A DNA stretch of 39,277 bases, taken from the NCBI GenBank assembly GCA_002695185.1, contig NZOF01000061.1, forward strand, positions 1 to 39,277, given 5' to 3'. Below, piece after piece: positions 33,962 through 39,277 of this stretch (positions are counted from its first letter, which is position 1; the number at the start of each line of letters is the position of its first letter). The position numbers and the translations under genes were made by a program. The DNA is from Erythrobacter sp. (GTDB taxonomy: Bacteria > Pseudomonadota > Alphaproteobacteria > Sphingomonadales > Sphingomonadaceae). The notes beneath the pieces were generated by a model. It was not told where the DNA came from. It saw only the letters and a program-made list of their open reading frames with translations, and searched no databases.

Positions 33962-35299
33962 TTATCCGCCGTTGGCGGGCATCAGATCGAGCGCAGCGCC
34001 TGCGAGCGCTTCCGCACCGGTTCGCACCACGGCTTCCGCATCGGGCGCCCAGTAGGGTGAATGAAGCGAGGGCAGCGGCTTGCCCTCTTCCTTCAGAGCA
34101 GTGAGCATGTCGGCGGGCGTACCGCTAATCCAGAAGATCATGCTCTTTACGTCCTCCGGCGCGGCGCGGCGGAACTGGCTGAAATCTTCGCCGCCCATGA
34201 CTGCCGGTGTGGCGAACACGCCCTGATCGCCGAACCGTTCGCGAAACGTTGCCGCCATTTCTTCGGTGAAGTGGGGATCGTTGAAGGTGGAGGGAGTATA
34301 GGGATCCTCTACCGTGACTACGGGATAGAGCTCTTCCGGCAGGCCCGCGGTAATGGCTTCGCCCCGAGCCACGCGGCGGATGCCGTCGAGAAGCAGTTTG
34401 CGACTTTCATCGGAATAGCTGCGGACCGTCAGCTGAAGCTTCGCCTCATCCGAGATGATGTTGTGCTTGGCCCCCGAATGGAAGCTACCCACTGTTATCA
34501 CGGCGGGGTCCAATGGCGACGAATTACGGCTCACCACCGTCTGCAGTTTCATCACGATCGCACTGGCGAGCACGATAGGATCGCGGGTGGTGTGCGGATA
34601 GGCCCCATGGCCACCCACGCCCTTTACCTGAATGTCCACGCTATCGACATTGGCCAGCGCATAGCCGGAGGTGTAGCCGATGGTCCCGGCGGGCATGGGT
34701 GCTGCTGCATCGTGAAAGGCGAGCGCGTAATCCGGCTTGGGGAACCGCGCGTAAAGTCCATCTTCCAGCATGGCGAGCGCACCCAGCCCCAGTTCCTCGG
34801 CTGGCTGGAGCACCATGACCAGCGTGCCCTGCCATTCATCCTTGCGCTCTGCCAGCAGCTGCGCCGCTCCGATGAAGCCGGCCATATGGGTATCGTGGCC
34901 GCAGGCATGCATAACGCCGGTCGTCACGCCGCTTGCGGGCGTGGCAGTAACCGTGCTCGCATAGGGCAGGCCCGTCTGCTCCACGACAGGGAGCCCGTCC
35001 ATGTCGGCGCGAAGGAGGACCGTGGGGCCGTCGCCATTCTTCATGACCGACACCACGCCGGTCTTGCCGACGCCTTCAGTCACGTCGAACCCAAGCGCCC
35101 GCATCCTCTTCGCCAGCTTTGCCGCCGTCTGGTGTTCTTCGAAGCTGAGTTCGGGATGAGCATGGAGGTCGCGATAGAGCTCCATCAGCTCGGGCATGTC
35201 TTCGTTCAGCGATGCGCGAAGGTCCTGAGCGGCGGCAGATGTTGAGCACGCAAGCGCGGCACAGGCCGCCGCGAGCATCGGTTTGCGGATGTTGGACAT
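33962..35299 (-). CDS. Secreted M20 family amidohydrolase
   Basis: Metallo-amidohydrolase/carboxypeptidase of the M20D branch (relatives cleave N-acyl amino acids or hippurate-like substrates). From the ATG at 35299 it has about 445 residues with a signal peptide (IRKPMLAAACAALACSTSAAA), so it acts in the periplasm or outside. Metal and catalytic motifs: HAHPELSFEEHQTA, LLRADMDGLP, HACGHDTHMAGF (Zn ligands), LQPAEELGLGAL (catalytic Glu) and VMGGEDFSQF. The dimerisation domain has VKGVGGHGAYPHTTRDP. The open frame reaches 35338, adding 13 residues before the signal peptide. Substrate is unknown. Confidence 0.9.
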   Translation of the reverse strand: MSNIRKPMLAAACAALACSTSAAAQDLRASLNEDMPELMELYRDLHAHPELSFEEHQTAAKLAKRMRALGFDVTEGVGKTGVVSVMKNGDGPTVLLRADMDGLPVVEQTGLPYASTVTATPASGVTTGVMHACGHDTHMAGFIGAAQLLAERKDEWQGTLVMVLQPAEELGLGALAMLEDGLYARFPKPDYALAFHDAAAPMPAGTIGYTSGYALANVDSVDIQVKGVGGHGAYPHTTRDPIVLASAIVMKLQTVVSRNSSPLDPAVITVGSFHSGAKHNIISDEAKLQLTVRSYSDESRKLLLDGIRRVARGEAITAGLPEELYPVVTVEDPYTPSTFNDPHFTEEMAATFRERFGDQGVFATPAVMGGEDFSQFRRAAPEDVKSMIFWISGTPADMLTALKEEGKPLPSLHSPYWAPDAEAVVRTGAEALAGAALDLMPANGG

Positions 35300-35424
35300 A
35301 CGGAGGGGGACTCCTACAGGATGGAACACATGGAGCACGGTCCTAGAGAAGGAATCGCCCTACCCAAAACCGCCAGGCTTTCGATGAGGCAGACTGGCAG
35401 AGCGAACGCGATTAGGAAAGCGCG

Positions 35425-37215
35425 CTACAGGCTGTAGGTTAGGACGAGGCCGATCGAGAGCGAGGCAACCATGATGATAACCAGCGGCACCCCGGTCTTC
35501 ACGTAATCGCCGAACTGATAGCTGCCCTCCGCCATGATCAGCATATTGGTCTGATAGGCAATCGGCGTCGCGTAGGAGAGGTTGCAGCCGAACAGCACGG
35601 CCAGCACCAGCGGTTCGGCAGGAAGCCCCAATTGCGAAGCGATGGCGAAAGCGATCGGTGTACCGACCGTTGCGGCAGTGGCATTCGAAGCGAAATTGGT
35701 AAGGAAGGTGACGAAGACCATGATCGCGGCGAGCACGAATGCGGGCGGCAGGTACTGCAGGCCATAGGACATAGCTTCGCCCAGCCACGCCGCTGCCCCG
35801 CTTTCGTCGATGATTCGGCCGATGGCGATGCTCGCCGCAACCAGCACGATGACCTGTGCGGAAAGCGCACGGCCTACCCGGTCGAATTTTACACAGCCGG
35901 TCAGGAACATCAGGATCGCCCCGCCGAGAGCGGCGATGGCAATGGGAAGGAAACCGAAAGACGCAAGCGCCACGGATCCGGCCATGATGCCGGCAGCCAG
36001 CCATGCCTTGGACCGGCGCGGCAGTTCCCGCTTACCCTCGAGCTGCAACAAACTGTCGCCATTGGCAAAGGCTTCCAGATCATTCTGGAGGCCCATCACC
36101 AGAAGGACATCGCCCTCCCTGATGCGCATATCGCCGACGTCGCTGAATTCGTCCTTCTGCCCGATCAGCGTGTCAGGACGGTGGAGGCCGACGACAGCCA
36201 CCCCGTAGAGGTCTGCTATGCCCGAGGTGGGTAGCGTGCGACCGGAGAGGCGACTGTCCGCCGTCACGGTCATCTCGACGACTTGGATATCTTCGCCGGT
36301 CTCGCTGTGCTGACGCTGGATGCGCTCCAGAACCCACCCCGGGGCTGCTTCGCCCCGCAAGACTGCGATAGCTTCTTCGATGGCGACGTGCGTCCCCGAA
36401 ACCCGGAGCCGTTGACCAGGACGGAATAGGCCGGGCTTCACATCATGAAATTCGATGTCATTCGGCAGCCGCGAACTGATTTGCGCCATTTCGCGACCGT
36501 TGAGCAGGCTGTCCTCAGTAACCCTCAGCCGTGTGAAGAACCGCCGCTGTTCAAGGGTCTGCTCCACCCGGTTGTCGCTCAACATCCTGGGCATGACCAA
36601 CCACAGATATGGCAGCGCCACGATGGCCGCCCCAAGCACGATGGGGGTGTAATGAAACACGCTCATCATCGGCATGCCCAAGTCCACCGCGATCGAGACA
36701 ACAAGGATATTGGTCGACGTCCCGATGGTCGTAGCCAGTCCGCCGATGAGCGAAGCAGCATTGAGAGGCATCAGAGTTTTCGACGCGGGCATGGCGCCGC
36801 GTGCCGCCAGCGTCACGAAGATGGGAATCAACAATACGAGGACTGGGGTATTGTTAACGAACATCGACAGGAAAAACGCGAGAAACAGCGATAGCAACAG
36901 GCCGAGATGGGTGTTGAACTTGAACACCCGCTCCAGAAAGCGGGCAGCTGGGTCCAGTGCGCCAGTCACGATCAGGCCGCGCCCGAGGATCATCAGGGCG
37001 CAGATGGTTATAAGGGCGTAATGGCCGAAACCGCCGAATGCGATGGCAAGGCCATCGGTTGGCGATTGACCGTCGAGCGGGAAGAAATACAGGCCCACTG
37101 CGATCACAGCGATCGTCAGCAGCGAGATGATCTCGATCGACATGCGTCCGCGCGCAAAGGCGATGAACATCGCGACAGTCACGCCCATCGCGGCAAGAGC
37201 GTGGTATGATGGCAT
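35425..37215 (-). CDS. SLC13 family transporter with two TrkA-C domains
   Basis: Inner-membrane sodium-coupled anion transporter of the SLC13/DASS type (sulfate, dicarboxylate or similar), about 596 residues from the ATG at 37215. The N-terminal membrane half includes GRGLIVTGALDPAARFLERVFK and LSMFVNNTPVLVLLIPI. Two cytoplasmic TrkA-C (RCK C) domains follow at about 200-280 (DVKPGLFRPGQRLRVSGTHVAIEEAIAVLRG) and 290-370 (LSGRTLPTSGIADLYGVAVVGLHR, IREGDVLLVMGLQNDLEAF). The second membrane half carries TNFASNATAATVGTPIAFAIA and CNLSYATPIAYQTNMLI. The frame stays open to 37290 and an ATG at 37224 is also possible, so the start is uncertain. The substrate is not predictable. Confidence 0.88.
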   Translation of the reverse strand: MPSYHALAAMGVTVAMFIAFARGRMSIEIISLLTIAVIAVGLYFFPLDGQSPTDGLAIAFGGFGHYALITICALMILGRGLIVTGALDPAARFLERVFKFNTHLGLLLSLFLAFFLSMFVNNTPVLVLLIPIFVTLAARGAMPASKTLMPLNAASLIGGLATTIGTSTNILVVSIAVDLGMPMMSVFHYTPIVLGAAIVALPYLWLVMPRMLSDNRVEQTLEQRRFFTRLRVTEDSLLNGREMAQISSRLPNDIEFHDVKPGLFRPGQRLRVSGTHVAIEEAIAVLRGEAAPGWVLERIQRQHSETGEDIQVVEMTVTADSRLSGRTLPTSGIADLYGVAVVGLHRPDTLIGQKDEFSDVGDMRIREGDVLLVMGLQNDLEAFANGDSLLQLEGKRELPRRSKAWLAAGIMAGSVALASFGFLPIAIAALGGAILMFLTGCVKFDRVGRALSAQVIVLVAASIAIGRIIDESGAAAWLGEAMSYGLQYLPPAFVLAAIMVFVTFLTNFASNATAATVGTPIAFAIASQLGLPAEPLVLAVLFGCNLSYATPIAYQTNMLIMAEGSYQFGDYVKTGVPLVIIMVASLSIGLVLTYSL

Positions 37216-37407
37216 TCCGATCATTCGGTATTCGAAGTCCCAAACCACCAGAGCGAATGCAAGCAATTGTTTGCTTTCATCGTGCCCCAACCCGGCACCG
37301 TATCATTGCGGGAAGCGGAAAACCGTCTTCGCGATCCTTCTAACACGAGATGCGATTCGCCGAGCACCGCTGGTCGGCGCACGAGATGAAATTGTTGCGG
37401 AAAATTG

Positions 37408-37492
37408 TGGTACCTCCGGCCGGACTCGAACCGGCACTTCGTAAGAAACTCGATTTTGAGTCGAGCGCGTCTACCAATTCCGCCACGGAGGC
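37408..37492 (-). tRNA. tRNA-Leu (anticodon CAA)
   Basis: 85-base type II tRNA on the minus strand. The acceptor stem GCCTCCG pairs with CGGAGGT (one G-U), the D arm contains GGAATTGGTAGACGC, and the anticodon stem CTCGA/TCGAG encloses CTCAAAA, giving CAA. A long variable arm follows, then the T arm GCCGG-TTCGAGT-CCGGC and an encoded CCA (37410-37408). Confidence 0.95.
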
Positions 37493-37499
37493 ACGTGTT

Positions 37500-37524
37500 G
37501 GAGCGCGGGGGTTAGCCGCGCTCC
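37500..37524 (-). other. Hairpin between suhB-like gene and tRNA-Leu
   Basis: Perfect 9-bp stem GGAGCGCGG (37500-37508) with CCGCGCTCC (37516-37524), 7-base loop, 8 bases upstream of the mature tRNA 5' end and 9 bases after the suhB stop. There is no T-run. It may end the upstream message, or mark a processing site if tRNA-Leu is co-transcribed. Confidence 0.6.
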
Positions 37525-37533
37525 GAAGCGGCA

Positions 37534-38355
37534 TCAAGCCTTCAAAGCGTTCACGAGCATTTTATGCAGTTTTGAATGCAGCTGATCGTTCGCCGCCAGC
37601 ACCTGCTTGGAGTGGATCGGCTGCGACCGGCCGCGGTAATCCGAGACGAAACCGCCTGCTTCACGCACGATCAGGCAGCCTGCTGCGGTATCCCAATCGT
37701 TGAGCCCGCTTTCCCAGAAACCGTCATATCGACCGGCGGCGAGCCAGGCGAGATCAAGCGAAGCCGCACCGAAGCGGCGGATACCCGCCACGTTCGGGCC
37801 GATGGCGTTGAAAATCTTCGACCATTCGCCGAAATCGCCATGCCCGGCGAAAGGAATGCCGGTGGCGATCAGGGCTTCGGACGGGTTGCGGCGCGAGGAA
37901 ACGCGAAGGCGTGCATCTTGCAGCCATGCACCGCGGCTCTTCTCTGCCCAGAAGGTCTCGTCGGTCACGGGATTGTAGACGACAGCGGCAGTAACGTCGC
38001 CCCAATCGTCGCTACCCAGCTTGCGCTCCTGCACCGCGATGCTGATCGCGAAGTGCGGGATGCCGTGCAGGAAATTGCTGGTGCCGTCGAGCGGATCGAC
38101 GATCCAGCGCGGCATGCCGTCCTTGCCTTCGATCGTGCCGGCTTCTTCCATTTCGAAGCCCCAGTCGGGCCTCGCCAGAAGCAGCTCGTCATAGATCGCG
38201 CGTTCGGCGCGCATGTCGGCCTTGGATACGAAATCGGCAGGACCCTTTCGGCTAACCTGCAGATGCTCGATCTCGCCGAAGTCGCGGCGAAGGCGGCCAC
38301 CCGCCTTGCGCGCGGCTTTCTCCATCACGCGGATCAGTCCGGAAATTGCGGCCAT
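37534..38355 (-). CDS. suhB: Inositol monophosphatase family protein
   Basis: Magnesium- or lithium-sensitive phosphatase fold (SuhB/IMPase/CysQ superfamily), 273 residues. Metal-site motifs: EMEEAG (the Glu ligand), WIVDPLDGTSNFLHGIPHFAISIAV and the C-terminal WDTAAGCLIVREAGG. VSKADMRAERAI near the N-terminus is also typical. In E. coli SuhB also binds transcription-antitermination complexes; whether this protein does so is unknown. It follows the 117-residue gene by 9 bases and is third after efp, an order I recall from related genomes. The gene symbol is assigned from family similarity only. Confidence 0.87.
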   Translation of the reverse strand: MAAISGLIRVMEKAARKAGGRLRRDFGEIEHLQVSRKGPADFVSKADMRAERAIYDELLLARPDWGFEMEEAGTIEGKDGMPRWIVDPLDGTSNFLHGIPHFAISIAVQERKLGSDDWGDVTAAVVYNPVTDETFWAEKSRGAWLQDARLRVSSRRNPSEALIATGIPFAGHGDFGEWSKIFNAIGPNVAGIRRFGAASLDLAWLAAGRYDGFWESGLNDWDTAAGCLIVREAGGFVSDYRGRSQPIHSKQVLAANDQLHSKLHKMLVNALKA

Positions 38356-38364
38356 TGTTATCTC

Positions 38365-38718
38365 TTATTCGGTAAGGACGCGGATCGAGCGCGCCTGCAG
38401 ATGAATGTTGCCCCACTCGCAGGCCATGTCGAACTTCGTGCCCTCGATGTGAAAAGTCTCGATCGCGAAACGGCGCTGCATGCCATCGCCGGCATTGTCG
38501 CGTCGGTCGAGCTGGAGCTTGCTGATGCCCGCGAATTTCAGAAGGCCGGGGTGGAAACAGCAATCGTCCCCCTCGCCCGGCGCTTCATAATCGGGGTGCG
38601 CCGGCTCGAGGCAGAAATCCATCTCCAGCGTCAGCTCGTCATCGTTGATGATGACAGCACGCAGGGTGCTTTTCTCGATGTCGATATTGTCGAAACGGCT
38701 GGCGATCGATTTACCCAT
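38365..38718 (-). CDS. Conserved hypothetical protein between efp and suhB
   Basis: Protein of 117 residues, no family recognised. It is acidic with a beta-rich pattern: AVIINDDELTLEMDFCLEP, then HPDYEAPGEGDDCCFHPGLLKFAGISKLQLDRRDNAG, RRFAIETFHIEGTKFDMACEWG and IHLQARSIRVLTE. There is a Cys pair (DDCC) and no signal peptide or membrane segment. AAGGAG at 38727-38732 sits 8 bases before the ATG, so the start at 38718 is well supported. The open frame continues upstream into efp in another frame and is not coding there. It lies 23 bases after efp and 9 before suhB, probably one operon. Confidence 0.8.
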   Translation of the reverse strand: MGKSIASRFDNIDIEKSTLRAVIINDDELTLEMDFCLEPAHPDYEAPGEGDDCCFHPGLLKFAGISKLQLDRRDNAGDGMQRRFAIETFHIEGTKFDMACEWGNIHLQARSIRVLTE

Positions 38719-38741
38719 GAGAGCGACTCCTTGACTTGCCC

Positions 38742-39277
38742 TTAGCTCGCCTTGCCGACGTAGCTCTGCTCGTACACGTCGACCACGATGCGCGTACCGC
38801 TTTCGATGTGCGGCGGGACCATGATGCGAACGCCATTGTCGAGCACGGCGGGCTTGTAGCTGGAGGAAGCAGTCTGGCCTTTGACCACGGCATCGGCCTC
38901 GACGATTTCGGCTTCGATGTGCTGCGGCAGTTCGACCGAGATGGGCTTTTCTTCCCACAGTTCGAGCTTCACTTCCATGCCGTCCTGGAGAAATGGACGA
39001 GCATCGCCAAGCAGGTCGGACGGCAGGGTGATCTGTTCGTAAGTACCCTGATCCATGAATACGAGCATGTCGCCGTCTTCGTAAAGGAACTGGTATTCCT
39101 GCGTATCGAGGCGCACCTTCTCGACCGTGTCGGCGCTGCGGAAGCGGACGTTGGTCTTGCGGCCATCCTGCAGGTTCTTCATTTCGACCTGCATGTAGGC
39201 GCCGCCCTTGCCGGGCTGGGTGTGCTGGATCTTGGCGACCTTCCAGATGCCGCCTTCATATTCGATGATATTGCCCG
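38742..39277 (-). CDS. efp: Elongation factor P (5' end beyond the window)
   Basis: Translation factor that relieves ribosome stalling at polyproline. About 178 codons are present. The gene is cut at the window edge; it enters at [29 protein letters not shown], close to the normal N-terminus, so about 10 codons are missing. The conserved PGKGGA loop carries the Lys modified in many bacteria. The KOW-like domain is followed by two OB-like domains ([35 protein letters not shown]) and the C-terminal [25 protein letters not shown]. No modification enzyme genes (epmA/epmB or earP) are in the window. Confidence 0.96.
   Translation of the reverse strand, partial: GNIIEYEGGIWKVAKIQHTQPGKGGAYMQVEMKNLQDGRKTNVRFRSADTVEKVRLDTQEYQFLYEDGDMLVFMDQGTYEQITLPSDLLGDARPFLQDGMEVKLELWEEKPISVELPQHIEAEIVEADAVVKGQTASSSYKPAVLDNGVRIMVPPHIESGTRIVVDVYEQSYVGKAS

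Noticed and set aside
34061..35245. Open frame of 394 codons on the plus strand
   Set aside because: It mirrors the M20 amidohydrolase gene, whose metal-site motifs on the minus strand are convincing.
1..39277. CRISPR array, insertion sequence, prophage or integrated element at the tRNAs
   Set aside because: I saw no regularly spaced repeats, transposase, integrase or phage structural proteins, and no duplicated tRNA 3' ends marking attachment sites.

Overview
This window looks like chromosome of an alphaproteobacterium of the order Sphingomonadales, most likely the Erythrobacteraceae (Erythrobacter, Qipengyuania or Altererythrobacter type). The reasons are the moderately high GC content, the PrsK/PrsR pair of the XrtA/PEP-CTERM system, LexA operators of the alphaproteobacterial GTTC-N7-GTTC form, an EcfG-type stress promoter (GGAAC-N17-CGTT), the PstA type with a large periplasmic insert, and the efp-suhB neighbourhood. 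I see no prophage, transposase, CRISPR array or rRNA operon. Assignment to a genus is inference.

Region 1 (1-8857, plus strand) is a tRNA-Glu followed by a complete phosphate-starvation module: phoR, a phosphate-selective porin, pstS-pstC-pstA-pstB, phoU and phoB. The sensor and the response regulator lie at opposite ends, with the transporter between them. Phased GTCA-type half-sites (11 or 22 bp apart) lie in front of the porin and of pstS, and a strong hairpin separates porin and pstS.

Region 2 (8858-19668) is mainly a DNA-damage and mutagenesis cluster read on the minus strand. imuA-imuB form one unit. A radical-SAM/helix-hairpin-helix protein, a DUF4130-UdgX fusion and the error-prone polymerase DnaE2 form a second unit, which may run on into a LysE-type exporter and an extensin-like protein. 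Each unit has its own near-identical LexA box, 13 of 15 bases shared. A PilZ (c-di-GMP receptor) gene sits between them on the other strand. This is the part of the window most likely to hold a little-described system: SOS-induced translesion synthesis linked to an unknown radical-SAM/UdgX base-processing pathway, with a clamp-binding-like tail on the radical-SAM protein.

Region 3 (19806-26471) is metabolic and transport genes: a flavin-type general stress protein, an APC amino-acid permease, an NSS sodium symporter, panB, a DUF475/TerC-like membrane protein and a bile-acid-sodium-symporter-like transporter. The last two overlap tail to tail by 68 bp.

Region 4 (26506-33888) is regulatory: prsK-prsR, a small single-pass membrane protein behind an EcfG-type promoter, and a RamB/ScfR-type regulator divergent from isocitrate lyase (aceA) with palindromic operators between them. 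aceA is followed by a 63-residue protein and a terminator.

Region 5 (33962-39277) holds a secreted M20 amidohydrolase, an SLC13-type transporter with two TrkA-C domains, tRNA-Leu(CAA), an inositol-monophosphatase family protein, a 117-residue unknown protein and the partial gene for elongation factor P.
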